From Corynebacterium poyangense (GTDB lineage Bacteria > Actinomycetota > Actinomycetes > Mycobacteriales > Mycobacteriaceae), in assembly GCF_014522205.1 (NCBI RefSeq), contig NZ_CP046884.1, forward strand, positions 2,542,001 to 2,606,000: a stretch of 64,000 nt of DNA, in the 5' to 3' direction. A program made the position numbers and the translations under genes. The notes under the pieces are model-generated. The model saw only the letters and a list, made by a program, of their open reading frames with translations, made no database searches and was not told the DNA's origin. Positions 8,072-18,019 of the stretch are shown piece by piece. Within the stretch, counting starts at the first letter, position 1. Every line of letters starts with the position of its first letter.

Positions 8072-10338
8072 TATCCGGTAGGAACAGGTTGACCTGGTCG
8101 AATTTCCGGAGAATTACCGTTTCCGCCACCGGTATTACCTGTTCCTCCCTGGCCACCACCGGGTGCCGGAGCTGGCTCAGCTGGTTGAGTGGGCAGGGGG
8201 ATAGGAGGTAATCCAGGAATTTGGATGCCGGGATTCGGAGCCGGTGCGGAAGGTTGCTCAGCCGGCGTTGAAGGCTCACTCTTGGCCGTGCTGGAAGTAG
8301 TAGTAGAACGTTGACGGTTGTACCAACCAGGAGGCGGCACATTGGCATTGCGCAATGAACGGTTTGTCACCGTAATGGGCTGAGCCTCCGAGAAGTACTC
8401 AATATCTTCATTCTGGAGCGCATTGTCCATCGTCGACTTCCAGATGGTGGCCGGGAGTCCAGCACCATAGATGGGTCCACCCCAAGCAGTAGTAATGGGG
8501 GAACCATCTTCAGTTCCCACCCAGACAGCGGTAGAAAGCTGCGGCGTAGCACCGATCATCCAGGCGTCTTTATTTTGGCCAGTATCTCCTAGCTGGGTGG
8601 TTCCGGTCTTAGCCGCAGAGGGGCGGCCACCTGCTAGGGCATTGCCGTTGGAATATGCCGCAATGGGGAGCATAGCGCTGATGACATTATTGGCAATATT
8701 GGCATCAAGCCGGCGTTCCCCATCTCCATCGGGATGCTCATAGAGCACTTCACCCTGAGCATTTTCTACCTTCTGAATAAAGTGAGTCTGGTGGAAAACA
8801 CCCTCATCAGCGAGAGTTCCTAAGCCCACCGCCATATCTATTGGACGGGTCTGATATTGGCCCAGAATGACACCTTCATAGGATGCGCCATTGTCCTCCG
8901 TCAAGGTGTGCGGAACACCGGGGAAAGACTCAGCAACACCTAAATTGTGAGCCATATTCGCGGTATCGGTCGGTCCATTTTCCAGGTCCTGTTGAAGCCG
9001 AATGAAACTTGTATTTAATGATTGCTTCAAAGCCTCACGGATACTGCAATACCCGCACGTCATGTTGTCTGAGTTCGTTACCGTAATAGAACCAGGCAAT
9101 TGAACTGGGGCAGAGGAGTACATCGTCGAAAGCGGAATACCTTGTTGCAAGGCTGCGGCTAAACCAAAGATCTTAAAGGTCGAACCCGTTTGCAGACCGG
9201 CACTGCCGTAGTCCCAACCATAGGGGTCCTCACCGCCGTAATAGGCCCGGACTCCTCCGGTACGAGGATCAACACTAACTACTGCTGTGCGGAGTTTCTC
9301 ATTTTGACCTTTGAGATTGTTCCGCGCCGCATCCACCGCTGCCTGCTGAGCTACCGGGTCAATGGTGGTGGTGATCTTGAGCCCTTCGGTAGTAATAGTG
9401 TCCTCGGAAATTCCCAGCGAATCTAGTTCCTCCACCACATGGTTTTTAATCATACCGCTGGGGGCATCAGACTCCACCCCGGCCTGACTTGCTGCCGGAT
9501 CAATGGTATCCGGATAAACCATGGTAGCTCGTTCCTGGGGATCCAAGGTCCCGACGTCTACCATCCCGTCCAAAACATAATTCCAGCGCTGTTCAGCTTC
9601 GGCCCGGTTTGTCCACGGGTCTAGCTGACTCGGACGCTGAATAGACGCAGCCAAAACCGCCGCTTCTGCTGGAGTTAAATCCCGTACTGACTTGTTGAAA
9701 TAAGCATGAGAGGCAGCCTCCACGCCGTAGGCATTTCGGCCAAAATACACCGTGTTGAGATAGGCACCAAGGACTTCCTCCTTGGACCATTCATTGGACA
9801 TCTTGACGGAGTACACCAACTCCTTAGCCTTACGGAGATAGGAATGCTCATTTCCCACTAACGCATTTTTCACATATTGCTGGGTGATGGTAGATCCACC
9901 ACCCGCGGAGGAGTCACCACGTAGTTGACCCAACACCGCCCGGCCAAAACCGCTGAAGGAAAAACCGTTATTGGTGTAGAACTCCCGGTCCTCTGCGGCC
10001 AGAACCGCATTTTTTACTGGATCGGGGATATCCTCCACCGGGACGCTACGTCGGTTCCCCTCCGGCGGAACAATTCGCGCCAATTCCGTTTGGCTGTCTG
10101 AGGCATAAATCTGCGAAATCTGCGGAGCTGGAAGTTCATCCGGTTCCGGAACATCCACCATGATGTAGGCGATGAGGAACAATCCGAGCGGCACCAAAAT
10201 CACCGCCGCGAGGGCGCTGACTAGCCCGATAATCCAAGGGCGACGTGGTGATCCACCAGTGCGGCGAAGACCATGCGCACCTTGAGTACGAAGTCCGGCA
10301 GCCGTGGACCCGCCTGTGCTTCTGTTCTTCTCTGACAA
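8071..10338 (-). CDS. mrcB: Class A penicillin-binding protein (transglycosylase/transpeptidase)
   Basis: Bifunctional peptidoglycan synthase, 755 residues. A cytoplasmic tail precedes one membrane anchor (about 33-58). The GT51 domain shows EDREFYTNNGFSFSG and GGGSTITQQYVKN. The transpeptidase domain shows the three penicillin-binding motifs: GSTFK (active Ser), SLN and KTGT. A Pro/Gly-rich tail of about 90 residues ends the protein. The start is TTG with only a weak upstream purine tract, so the exact N-terminus is uncertain. Its synteny equals ponA1 in mycobacteria and mrcB (PBP1b) in C. glutamicum. Confidence 0.94.
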   Translation of the reverse strand: MSEKNRSTGGSTAAGLRTQGAHGLRRTGGSPRRPWIIGLVSALAAVILVPLGLFLIAYIMVDVPEPDELPAPQISQIYASDSQTELARIVPPEGNRRSVPVEDIPDPVKNAVLAAEDREFYTNNGFSFSGFGRAVLGQLRGDSSAGGGSTITQQYVKNALVGNEHSYLRKAKELVYSVKMSNEWSKEEVLGAYLNTVYFGRNAYGVEAASHAYFNKSVRDLTPAEAAVLAASIQRPSQLDPWTNRAEAEQRWNYVLDGMVDVGTLDPQERATMVYPDTIDPAASQAGVESDAPSGMIKNHVVEELDSLGISEDTITTEGLKITTTIDPVAQQAAVDAARNNLKGQNEKLRTAVVSVDPRTGGVRAYYGGEDPYGWDYGSAGLQTGSTFKIFGLAAALQQGIPLSTMYSSAPVQLPGSITVTNSDNMTCGYCSIREALKQSLNTSFIRLQQDLENGPTDTANMAHNLGVAESFPGVPHTLTEDNGASYEGVILGQYQTRPIDMAVGLGTLADEGVFHQTHFIQKVENAQGEVLYEHPDGDGERRLDANIANNVISAMLPIAAYSNGNALAGGRPSAAKTGTTQLGDTGQNKDAWMIGATPQLSTAVWVGTEDGSPITTAWGGPIYGAGLPATIWKSTMDNALQNEDIEYFSEAQPITVTNRSLRNANVPPPGWYNRQRSTTTSSTAKSEPSTPAEQPSAPAPNPGIQIPGLPPIPLPTQPAEPAPAPGGGQGGTGNTGGGNGNSPEIRPGQPVPTG

Positions 10339-10409
10339 CTTCTATCCCATCCTCTACGGCATACTTCTCTTCTGTCACATTAACCGTCATTCCTGAGAAG
10401 TGGATACAT

Positions 10410-10772
10410 TTACCCCGCAACCGCGGTGCGCGCCTTCAAGAGAAAGTTCCACTTACACACTGGACAGACCTCCACGGTGTGAACCGTGATCTCTGGAAAT
10501 CGGTGTAACAGTTCAGCAATTTCCTCCTTGGTTCGGGCCGTTCCAGAAAGCCGCCCCAGCTTTTCACCGTAGATCCATTCCACGGTTCTGAGCTGTTCAG
10601 AACCGCAAATGGGGCAGTCGCGACCGGCCGAAGAGCCATGATATTGGGAAGCGGTAATAAGGAGAAAATCAGCATCACATACGGACTCACGCGACAGCTC
10701 TCCTCGACGCCACTGCCTAAGCACATGGCGTCTTTCCCAGAGATGATTAATTTCATCGCGATATGTGAGCAC
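10410..10772 (-). CDS. DUF5318 family zinc-ribbon-like protein
   Basis: 120-residue cytoplasmic protein with two CPxC knuckles, CPICG at about 59-63 and CPVCK at about 103-107, suggesting a single zinc site. It also has the conserved stretch VCDADFLL. The same family (Rv0049 in M. tuberculosis) always sits just upstream of the ponA1-type PBP gene, which points to a role tied to cell-wall synthesis, but no function is known. The GTG start is preceded by GAAGG. It is divergent from ino1. Confidence 0.85.
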   Translation of the reverse strand: MLTYRDEINHLWERRHVLRQWRRGELSRESVCDADFLLITASQYHGSSAGRDCPICGSEQLRTVEWIYGEKLGRLSGTARTKEEIAELLHRFPEITVHTVEVCPVCKWNFLLKARTAVAG

Positions 10773-10939
10773 ACCTTCATTCTAAATAGTCGGGTGGACA
10801 TGAGAGCTTGAACGATCAACTCAGCTACTTAATCGATCAGGTTAGGGGAGTTACCCAAATTTGTTGATAAGGCCCGTACCGTGAGAACGATGTGCCGAAA
10901 ACTAGGGCACCGCAATTCAGTGTGAGGAGATATCTTTTC

Positions 10940-12034
10940 ATGGCCGATTCGACAATTCGCGTGGCTATCGCGGGTGTGGGAAATTGTGCTACCTCGTTGA
11001 TTCAAGGGGTGGAGTTCTATAAGAACACTCCCGCGGAAGAAAAAGTACCCGGACTGATGCATGTGCAGTTTGGGGATTACCACGTTGGTGACGTGGAGTT
11101 TGTGGCAGCGTTTGACGTTGATGCCGATAAGGTAGGCAAAGACCTTGCTGAAGCCACCCGTTCTTCCCGGAACTGCACTATCACTATTACTGAGGTTCCT
11201 GATACTGGGGTAATTGTGCAGCGCGGACCTACTTATGACGGCTTGGGGATCCACTATCAACAAGCCATTACTGAGTCCAGTGAAGAACCAGTTGATGTTG
11301 TCCAGGCATTGAAAGATGCCCAGGTAGATGTACTGATCTCTTATCTTCCGGTAGGGTCCGAAGAAGCCGATAAGTTCTACGCTCAGTGCGCTATTGACGC
11401 CGGATGCGCTTTTGTCAATGCGCTTCCGGTATTTATCGCCTCGGATCCGGAGTGGGCGGAGAAGTTCCGAGCAGCCGGTGTCCCGATTGTGGGAGATGAC
11501 ATTAAATCCCAGGTGGGTGCCACTATTACTCACCGAGTCATGGCTCGACTCTTTGAGGAACGCGGAGTTCGGCTAGAGCGAACCATGCAGCTTAATGTGG
11601 GCGGCAACATGGACTTCATGAATATGTTGGACCGCAACCGCCTAGAGTCAAAGAAAATTTCCAAAACTCAGGCAGTGACGTCAAACCTCAGCGAGGGGCC
11701 GCTGGCCGGCAAGGTTGAGGATCGAAATGTCCACATCGGACCTTCGGATTACGTGGCGTGGCTCGATGACCGCAAGTGGGCCTATGTGCGCTTGGAGGGA
11801 ACAGCTTTCGGCGAAGTACCGCTGAACTTGGAATATAAGTTGGAAGTGTGGGATTCCCCGAACTCCGCAGGCATTATTATCGATGCACTTCGAGCTGCGA
11901 AAATCGCGCTAGATCGAGGACTGGGCGGACCAATTATGCCAGCGAGCTCCTACCTCATGAAGTCCCCTCCGGAGCAGCTGCCGGATGATATTGCCCGGGC
12001 TCGGCTCGAGGATTTCATCCGAAACGAGGCCTAA
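10940..12034 (+). CDS. ino1: Inositol-3-phosphate synthase
   Basis: Converts glucose 6-phosphate to myo-inositol 3-phosphate with NAD, the first step towards mycothiol and phosphatidylinositol. The NAD-binding start [16 protein letters not shown] and the motif [12 protein letters not shown] are visible. 364 residues, the actinobacterial length. I chose ATG at 10940 because GAGGAGA lies 9 bases upstream and [12 protein letters not shown] fits the family start; the open frame extends 48 bases further without support. It is divergent from the DUF5318 gene. Confidence 0.95.
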   Translation: MADSTIRVAIAGVGNCATSLIQGVEFYKNTPAEEKVPGLMHVQFGDYHVGDVEFVAAFDVDADKVGKDLAEATRSSRNCTITITEVPDTGVIVQRGPTYDGLGIHYQQAITESSEEPVDVVQALKDAQVDVLISYLPVGSEEADKFYAQCAIDAGCAFVNALPVFIASDPEWAEKFRAAGVPIVGDDIKSQVGATITHRVMARLFEERGVRLERTMQLNVGGNMDFMNMLDRNRLESKKISKTQAVTSNLSEGPLAGKVEDRNVHIGPSDYVAWLDDRKWAYVRLEGTAFGEVPLNLEYKLEVWDSPNSAGIIIDALRAAKIALDRGLGGPIMPASSYLMKSPPEQLPDDIARARLEDFIRNEA

Positions 12035-12399
12035 GAGGCAATCGCGTCTAGCGTGACTTCTGCTAACACGCGGGTTGGTTTGAGAGAGATGATCGACAAC
12101 TCCCCCGGAGGGGTTCACCTCAACGGGCGAACATATAAGAAATCTCTTTAGAAACTGCCCGCGTTACAGGAGTATTCAAAAAAGAGGCTAATATCACAAT
12201 TTATTAATTAATAAGCCGAAAATCTCCACCCTTTCTGAGTTCACCTCGCGATTCCTCGGATTTTTAGCAGTTCACAGGGGGTTTCCGAGATAGGTCTTTC
12301 ACAGCTAAGAATGGGCTATTCTCAGATTTCATACTTTGGTGCAGAAAACTACACAGTGGATAGATAATTTTCCGCAACTAGATGCTTTATCATGTCGAT
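12035..12399. other. ino1-MarR regulator intergenic region
   Basis: About 365 bases without a gene. Visible elements are a short CCCC-CGGA-GGGG hairpin near 12100-12115, a cgggc/gcccg inverted repeat (about 12124-12160) that could be a weak terminator for ino1, and an AT-rich perfect palindrome at 12201-12214. Confidence 0.5.
12201..12214. promoter_or_regulatory. Perfect 14-bp palindrome upstream of the MarR gene
   Basis: TTATTAATTAATAA is self-complementary over its full length and lies about 185 bases upstream of the regulator start. MarR dimers usually bind AT-rich palindromes of this kind and often autoregulate; the assignment to this regulator is inference. Confidence 0.35.
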
Positions 12400-12936
12400 A
12401 TGACTTCTGCTACCCCTGAGAACAAGGAAACGCCGGAAGAGCGCAAAAAGCGCGAAGCGCGTGAACAGTGGGCTCTAGAGATCTCTGAGCGCGTTCGTCC
12501 GGCTATGACCAAACTGTACGTGATGTACTTCCGCTTGGCGTCCCAGTCTGAGCTCACCGGTCCGCAACTATCCATCATGACTCGGCTCCAAGACCATGGC
12601 CCGGCGCGAATCAGCCGGATTGCTGAGGAAGAGGGTATCCAAATGCCTACCGCTTCCAATGCTTTACACCAGCTAGAGGTTCGAGGGATGGTGCAACGCG
12701 TCCGGGATATCGATGACCGCCGCGGTGTCCGAGTTGATTTAACCCCCCTCGGTCATGAAGAACTAGTCCGCGTCGGCAAGGAGCGAGACAACTATTTTGC
12801 TCAGATGCTCAGCACTCTCGACGAGGATCAACTCAAGCAAGCCGAAGCTTTTGTAGATGTGGTTCAAGCGTTGGCAGAGCGCTACAACTCAGATCTCAAT
12901 AAGCCGAAGTCCGCTGGACATGCAGATCAGTCCTAA
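12400..12936 (+). CDS. MarR family transcriptional regulator (MalR-like by position)
   Basis: Winged-helix DNA-binding protein of about 178 residues. The helix-turn-helix and wing are in ARISRIAEEEGIQMPTASNA and the following DRRGVRVDLT. The position after the ino1/PBP block matches C. glutamicum MalR, a regulator of cell-envelope genes; orthology is inferred from synteny only. No ribosome site is visible. TATCAT at 12388-12393 lies six bases before this ATG and suggests a leaderless transcript. An in-frame ATG at 12382 is the alternative start. Confidence 0.86.
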   Translation: MTSATPENKETPEERKKREAREQWALEISERVRPAMTKLYVMYFRLASQSELTGPQLSIMTRLQDHGPARISRIAEEEGIQMPTASNALHQLEVRGMVQRVRDIDDRRGVRVDLTPLGHEELVRVGKERDNYFAQMLSTLDEDQLKQAEAFVDVVQALAERYNSDLNKPKSAGHADQS

Positions 12937-13017
12937 CTAGCAGCGGACTCAATTCCCTCATCACGCGCCCAACTGGGATAATGAAGCTGTCAGCTTCCAC
13001 CAACCCCCGGTTGTACT

Positions 13018-14007
13018 ATGCCAAAGAAGAATTCCACCCCTGCCGCACAGCGCTCACCAGACCTACGGCCACTTCGTTTACTTGTTGCGTGGCATCCTCG
13101 TTCAGATAGTGCTGAAGCCATTGAATTTGCTGCCTGGTTAGGACGAAGCATCGCTATTAGGGTTCGGGTGGTCACTACTGTTCGACGCCCCTGGCCGTCC
13201 TCGTCGCTGAGCCGAATTGGTGGTAAATACCAGAAGTGGTTGAAGAAACAATCAAAGTCCTGCGCTCAACAGGTAAAAGAGGGGCTGATTGCGGCTGGTT
13301 TAGAACGCACGCAATGGGACAATAATTATTCAGTTCTATTAGAGGGGCCTTCAGAGACTTTCATTCTTGCTGAAGCGGCTAAAGACTTTGATGCGGATGT
13401 GCTCATCTTGGGCTCTTCTGCGGCCGCTCCGAAAGGGCGATTCCTAGCCGGTTCTACAGCGGACGCGCTTCTTCATTCTTCCCCGACGGCTCTAGGATTA
13501 GCTCCGCGTCGGCCAAAATTGTCGAAACGCGGAGTAACCAGAATCAACTTTGCGTATCTCAGTGCAGAAAGTGAACAGGATCATTCCGCGCTACGGTATG
13601 CGGCCCAATCGGCTGATCGGTGGGAATTGCCCCTACGCCTACTGGCATTTTCCACCGATGGCCTCACCGATAGCGTCATCCATGATCAGCTTGATTTAGG
13701 CCAGGATCTCTCCGTGGAATGGCGAGAACACTCCCTGGCGATGCTCGATCGAGCGCGCGATTGGGTACTTGACCAATTCCCCGATCTTCACGTCGAAACT
13801 GATTTTGCCTCCGGGGCCGGATGGTCTGGGGCGGTGGACGCCGTGAAATGGAAAAAAGGGGATCTACTATGTTTAGGCTCTCACCCGGTTGGTGCTCTCG
13901 AACGCGTTTTCTTAGGGTCCACCGCTTCTTCTTTTCTTCCCTATGCCCCGGTGCCGGTTCTGGTCTATCCCGTCCACAACCCCGCCCCCAAAGTATCTAA
14001 GGTTTAG
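13018..14007 (+). CDS. Tandem universal stress protein (two UspA domains)
   Basis: 329-residue cytoplasmic protein with two UspA-type domains (about 20-160 and 175-320). Each ends in the ATP-loop pattern: GSSAAAPKGRFLAGST in the first and GSHPVGALERVFLGST in the second. This resembles the ATP-binding G-x2-G-x9-G-(S/T) signature, though the spacing differs a little. Its role is probably stress adaptation; no specific partner can be named. It lies 82 bases after the MarR gene and 12 bases before an SDR gene, suggesting one transcript with the latter. Confidence 0.85.
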   Translation: MPKKNSTPAAQRSPDLRPLRLLVAWHPRSDSAEAIEFAAWLGRSIAIRVRVVTTVRRPWPSSSLSRIGGKYQKWLKKQSKSCAQQVKEGLIAAGLERTQWDNNYSVLLEGPSETFILAEAAKDFDADVLILGSSAAAPKGRFLAGSTADALLHSSPTALGLAPRRPKLSKRGVTRINFAYLSAESEQDHSALRYAAQSADRWELPLRLLAFSTDGLTDSVIHDQLDLGQDLSVEWREHSLAMLDRARDWVLDQFPDLHVETDFASGAGWSGAVDAVKWKKGDLLCLGSHPVGALERVFLGSTASSFLPYAPVPVLVYPVHNPAPKVSKV

Positions 14008-14019
14008 GAGAATACCTTC

Positions 14020-14697
14020 ATGTCTAGTGTCGCCGTAGTTACTGGAGCTTCTGGCGGAGTCGGCGCAATTATCACCCAAGAACTCTTAGCTAAAGGCTGG
14101 GAAGTATATCCTCAATATCGACGTGAAGCTGCACGTCACGAGGTAGAAGAGCGGCTTTCTGGCGCACATTGGTGGCAAGCCGATTTCTTGCGCCCACCTG
14201 CTGAGGCTCTCGCGAATCTGCCGGTACTAGATACTGTTGACGCTGTGATTCATTGTGCCGGTGTCTGTCCGCTGGGTGAGTTGTGGCAGGTTGATCAGGG
14301 TACGTGGCAGGAGACAATGCAGCTAAATGTCATTGCTCCAGCCTTATTAACTGGCCGGCTGATTGAGCAGTTGCGCGCTGCCCAGGGACATGTTATTTAT
14401 CTCAATTCTGGGGCTGGGCAACATACCCGGCCGGAGTGGGGTTGCTATTCAGCTAGTAAATTTGCTGCCCGAGCGTGGTGTGATGGCCTTCGAGCTGAAG
14501 AAGAGAAACTCCGAGTGACCTCGATCTACCCTGGGAGAATCGCGACGCAGATGCAGCGGGAGGTGGTTGCTAGCTTGGGGGAAACATGGCAGCCGGAAAA
14601 ATATCTGCGGCCAGAATCTGTGGCGGCGGCAGTTATTGCTGCCTTAGAAAGTACCCCGGATGCGCATCCGACGGAGATAACGCTGAGACCTCGCTAG
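14020..14697 (+). CDS. Short-chain dehydrogenase/reductase
   Basis: 225-residue NAD(P)-dependent oxidoreductase. The cofactor loop TGASGGVG is at about 8-15, and the catalytic pair is in YSASK (Tyr and Lys), preceded by the Ser of LNSGAG. The classic NAG motif appears as HCAGVCPLGE. It starts 12 bases after the universal stress protein gene with TTAGGAG upstream of its ATG. The substrate is unknown. Confidence 0.88.
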   Translation: MSSVAVVTGASGGVGAIITQELLAKGWEVYPQYRREAARHEVEERLSGAHWWQADFLRPPAEALANLPVLDTVDAVIHCAGVCPLGELWQVDQGTWQETMQLNVIAPALLTGRLIEQLRAAQGHVIYLNSGAGQHTRPEWGCYSASKFAARAWCDGLRAEEEKLRVTSIYPGRIATQMQREVVASLGETWQPEKYLRPESVAAAVIAALESTPDAHPTEITLRPR

Positions 14698-14717
14698 GAA
14701 ACAATTAGGCTGGAGTT

Positions 14718-15206
14718 ATGTCTCGCCCGCCTTATTCCGAACATCCTGAGAATGATCTCCACTCGGATGCGGACTATGCCAATCGCTATCGACCCGAACC
14801 ACATAGTTGGGAAGAACTGGCTAGCTCTCAGGATCCGCTGGCGCAGTTGGAAGAAAACCAACGGTCAACCCGCCAGGCTATTGCGTATGCGCTGGGTATG
14901 CCCTTGCTTTTGGTCACCTTATCGCTAGCTAGCTTGGTGGCTAATAGAATCATCGGCGGACCTCTGTGTGATCCGGGTCCTCGAACCTGGATCTGTACTG
15001 AGGCTTTCCGACTATGGTGGCCCATTGCCACCAGCTTCGGCGCATTCATCATTATCGTTGGCTGCGCCGTCATCATGGTCCACAAACTACGCACCTACAC
15101 CAGGTGGCGGCCGTGGATGGGTGCCTTTTGGTTTCTCGTCCCCATGGGCATGTTGTGGATGACCACCGTCTTACCCATCGCTATTCTGGGTCATCCCCTC
15201 AGCTAG
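14718..15206 (+). CDS. Conserved membrane protein with three helices
   Basis: 162 residues. A hydrophilic, acidic N-terminal half of about 55 residues is followed by three hydrophobic segments (about 58-80, 95-120, 132-155). A short loop between the first two has two cysteines (LCDPG and WICTE). I do not recognise a named family. It lies 20 bases downstream of the SDR gene and ends 28 bases from the convergent DUF1846 gene. Confidence 0.7.
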   Translation: MSRPPYSEHPENDLHSDADYANRYRPEPHSWEELASSQDPLAQLEENQRSTRQAIAYALGMPLLLVTLSLASLVANRIIGGPLCDPGPRTWICTEAFRLWWPIATSFGAFIIIVGCAVIMVHKLRTYTRWRPWMGAFWFLVPMGMLWMTTVLPIAILGHPLS

Positions 15207-15234
15207 GTTCTGCTCACCAATTTCCTGCCGCAAC

Positions 15235-16728
15235 TTAGCGTTTTCGGTACAGCTGTTTGCGCTGATATTCCGGTTCAGAGGTGACGAGGACCCCGAGATT
15301 CCGGAAAATACTTTCATCAACTGGCCCCAAAATGGTAGTGGTGTGAACATCACAACCACGCAGCTCAACTAAGAAGTCAAGAGCCCGCCGGGCAGCCTCG
15401 GATTCAGCTGCAGATACTGATAAAGCGATCAGAACCTCATCAGTATGAAGCCGAGGATTATGTGAACCGAGGTGCTGAGTCTTCAGACTCTGAATTGGTC
15501 CAATAGCCTCGGGAGATAGGAGGTCTTGCCCCGGATCTATCCCCGCCAAGTGCTTAAGAGCATTCAGTACCATAGCCGCTGAGCAGCCTAGGAGGGCCGA
15601 GGTTTTCCCCGTCACAATGGTGCCGTCACCCAACTGGATGGCCGATGCCGGAGCCCCCGTGCGGCGCGCTAGGTCAAGAGCCGGGGTTACTACCGCCCGG
15701 TCATGCGTCGAAACTCCTGCCTTCCGCATCACCACCGCAGCGCGATGAGAACGACTATCATCGCTTTCGCTTCGGCGTTCTTCTACTAAAGCCTGGTAAT
15801 AGCGACGAATAATTTCCTGGCGCGACGCTTCACAACAGATTGCATCATTACTCATGCAATACCCAGCCATATTCACCCCCATATCTGTCGGGGATCGATA
15901 GGGTGAAGCGCCAGCTAACATATCCAGCATTTCCTTCAACAGGGGAAAAACCTCAACGTCACGGTTGTAGCTGGTGACCTGCTTACCATAGGCCTGAAGG
16001 TGGAAAGGATCGATGAGGTTAATGTCATCCAGATCAACAGTGGCTGCTTCATAGGCCAGATTAACCGGGTGTTCCAGGGGGAGATTCCAGATCGGGAAGG
16101 TCTCAAACTTGGCATATCCAGCTGGGATACCGCGCCGATACTCATGATAAATCTGGGATAGGCAGGTAGCTAACTTCCCAGACCCAGGACCGGGTGCAGT
16201 GACCACCACCAAATCACGACTGGTCCGCACAAACTCATTTCGGCCAAATCCCTCCTCGGAAACAATCAGCTCTGTGTTGGAGGGATAACCAGGAATCACA
16301 CGGTGCCGAGCCACCTCTAAACCAAGGCGCTGTAGTCGCTCCATAAAACTCAAGGCCATGTGGTTTTCCTCGTGCAGCTGAGTGAGGACCACATTGTCCA
16401 CCAAGAATCCGCGTTCCCGGAAAGCATCGATGAGCCTGAGAACATCCTCTTCATAGGGGATACCGAGGTCTGCTCGAACTTTGTGGCGCTCTAAGTCCTT
16501 AGCATTAAGGCACACCAGGATTTCAGTTTCATCGCGGATTTCCTCAAGCATCGCAATCTTATTATCCGGGGTAAATCCAGGGAGCACCCGGGATGCGTGC
16601 ATATCATCAAAAAGTTTTCCCCCCATTTCTAGATAGAGTTTCCCCCCGATCTGCTGGCGCCGCTGGTGAATGTGGTGAGACTGCAACTCAATATATTTTT
16701 GATGATCAAAACCAACTGGCCGCGCCAT
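15235..16728 (-). CDS. DUF1846 / UPF0371 family protein
   Basis: 497-residue cytoplasmic protein that opens with the family signature [19 protein letters not shown] and contains a P-loop-like [17 protein letters not shown] (about residues 178-194). The family has known structures but no agreed function; the glycine-rich loop suggests nucleotide or phosphate binding. GAAAGGAAAG precedes the ATG. It is transcribed alone after the heme monooxygenase terminator. Confidence 0.88.
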   Translation of the reverse strand: MARPVGFDHQKYIELQSHHIHQRRQQIGGKLYLEMGGKLFDDMHASRVLPGFTPDNKIAMLEEIRDETEILVCLNAKDLERHKVRADLGIPYEEDVLRLIDAFRERGFLVDNVVLTQLHEENHMALSFMERLQRLGLEVARHRVIPGYPSNTELIVSEEGFGRNEFVRTSRDLVVVTAPGPGSGKLATCLSQIYHEYRRGIPAGYAKFETFPIWNLPLEHPVNLAYEAATVDLDDINLIDPFHLQAYGKQVTSYNRDVEVFPLLKEMLDMLAGASPYRSPTDMGVNMAGYCMSNDAICCEASRQEIIRRYYQALVEERRSESDDSRSHRAAVVMRKAGVSTHDRAVVTPALDLARRTGAPASAIQLGDGTIVTGKTSALLGCSAAMVLNALKHLAGIDPGQDLLSPEAIGPIQSLKTQHLGSHNPRLHTDEVLIALSVSAAESEAARRALDFLVELRGCDVHTTTILGPVDESIFRNLGVLVTSEPEYQRKQLYRKR

Positions 16729-16769
16729 TACTGTGTACTTTCCTTTCTCCCTACCTCAGCAACAAATAA

Positions 16770-16797
16770 GCGAGGACATCATGCTGTTAATCCTCGC
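16770..16797 (-). terminator. Rho-independent terminator after the heme monooxygenase gene
   Basis: Perfect arms GCGAGGA (16770-16776) and TCCTCGC (16791-16797). Read on the minus strand the hairpin is followed by TTATTTGTT. It separates the upstream monooxygenase gene from the DUF1846 gene. Confidence 0.6.
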
Positions 16798-16806
16798 CTT
16801 CACCTA

Positions 16807-17130
16807 CTAATTCTTTGACGGACTGGACTCTAGCACCACCTCAAATTCCAGTAGTTCAGCTCCCGTTGCCGCTGGTTTTCGGGGTTCTTCTCCCTCTTGC
16901 TGAGCGTGGGCGGTGTGAGCGTCACCATCTCGCCACGCGGCAAAGCTTTCTTCATCCTTCCAACGGGTAACCACGAAATAGCGATCTTCCCCTTTGACCG
17001 GACGCAGGAGTTCAAAACCCTCAAAACCTGCGGCATGGTCTACCGCATGTTGGCGAGCGGCGAAACGCTGTTCCACAAGATCCCGAGATTCTTCCGGTAC
17101 GGTTAGGGCATTGATTTTTACGATACTCAT
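16807..17130 (-). CDS. MhuD/IsdG-type heme-degrading monooxygenase (ABM domain)
   Basis: 107-residue ferredoxin-like ABM-fold enzyme that would oxidatively open heme to release iron. Counting from MSIVKIN, the residues known to hold heme in M. tuberculosis MhuD (Asn7, Trp66, His75) are all present at exactly those positions. I chose ATG at 17130 because of this alignment; the open frame runs 33 bases further. No ribosome site is visible, and TACCCT lies just upstream, so it may be leaderless. It is divergent from the nei gene. Confidence 0.82.
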   Translation of the reverse strand: MSIVKINALTVPEESRDLVEQRFAARQHAVDHAAGFEGFELLRPVKGEDRYFVVTRWKDEESFAAWRDGDAHTAHAQQEGEEPRKPAATGAELLEFEVVLESSPSKN

Positions 17131-17194
17131 GCTTATCAGGGTACGCGCTGAGCACAACATCAACCGTTAGAAGCGATTTTCTACAATAGAACCC

Positions 17195-18019
17195 ATGCCA
17201 GAAGGCCATGTTATCCATCGCTTAGCCCACCAGCTTGAGGAGCATTTTCGCGAATACCCCGTTGAGGTTTCCAGCCCTCAGGGACGTTTTCATCAGGAGG
17301 CACAACAACTCAACGGCTCTTGTCTTCACCACGCCGAAGCAGTAGGTAAACACCTTTTCCTCCACTTTGATGCTCCAGTTTCTGCCCACATCGTTCATAT
17401 TCACCTGGGGTTAATTGGGAAATTCCGGATCGGGCCGTGGCATGAACTTCACGGTCAAGTTCGGCTCCGTCTGGTGGACCACTCCCATACCTGGGTTGCT
17501 GACCTTCATGGTCCGCAGTGGTGCCGATTAATTACGGAAGAGGAATATCATGGCGTCATTGCCAAGTTAGGCGAAGATCCCCTCCACCCTGGGGCTCAAC
17601 CGGATCGAATTTGGCCCCCGCTTCACCGCTCTAGCCGCAGCATAGGGGCACTATTGATGGATCAAAAGTTCTTCGCCGGGGTAGGCAATATTTACCGGGC
17701 GGAAACCTTGTTCCGGTTGGGAATCCACCCAGATCTTCCCGGTAAACAGCTCAGCTATCAGCAATTCTTAGATTTATGGCATGACCTGGTTGTTTTGATG
17801 TCCGATGGGGTACGCCAGGGTCGCATCGATACCGTTCGCCCAGAACATACTCCGGAAGCTATGAAAAGACCGCCGAGCAAAGACGACCACGGCGGTGAAG
17901 TGTATGTGTATCGACGTGCCGGGCAGCCATGTTGGGTCTGTGGCACGCCCATCCAACAGCGAGTGCTACAGGGGCGAAATCTCTTTTGGTGCCCTCACTG
18001 CCAAGAACCTCCGCATTAG
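17195..18019 (+). CDS. nei: Fpg/Nei family DNA glycosylase
   Basis: Base-excision repair enzyme, 274 residues, that removes oxidised bases and cuts the strand. The N-terminal catalytic PEGH follows the initiator Met (Pro and Glu). The helix-two-turn-helix includes QKFFAGVGNIYRAE, and the C-terminal zinc finger has CWVCG and CPHC. The MPEGH start resembles the mycobacterial Nei1 (Rv2464c) group rather than Fpg. The 3' end overlaps the convergent MHS transporter by 4 bases. Confidence 0.9.
   Translation: MPEGHVIHRLAHQLEEHFREYPVEVSSPQGRFHQEAQQLNGSCLHHAEAVGKHLFLHFDAPVSAHIVHIHLGLIGKFRIGPWHELHGQVRLRLVDHSHTWVADLHGPQWCRLITEEEYHGVIAKLGEDPLHPGAQPDRIWPPLHRSSRSIGALLMDQKFFAGVGNIYRAETLFRLGIHPDLPGKQLSYQQFLDLWHDLVVLMSDGVRQGRIDTVRPEHTPEAMKRPPSKDDHGGEVYVYRRAGQPCWVCGTPIQQRVLQGRNLFWCPHCQEPPH

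Noticed and set aside
10829..11533. 234-codon minus-strand frame over ino1
   Set aside because: It is a shadow of a strongly conserved gene with no recognisable domain.
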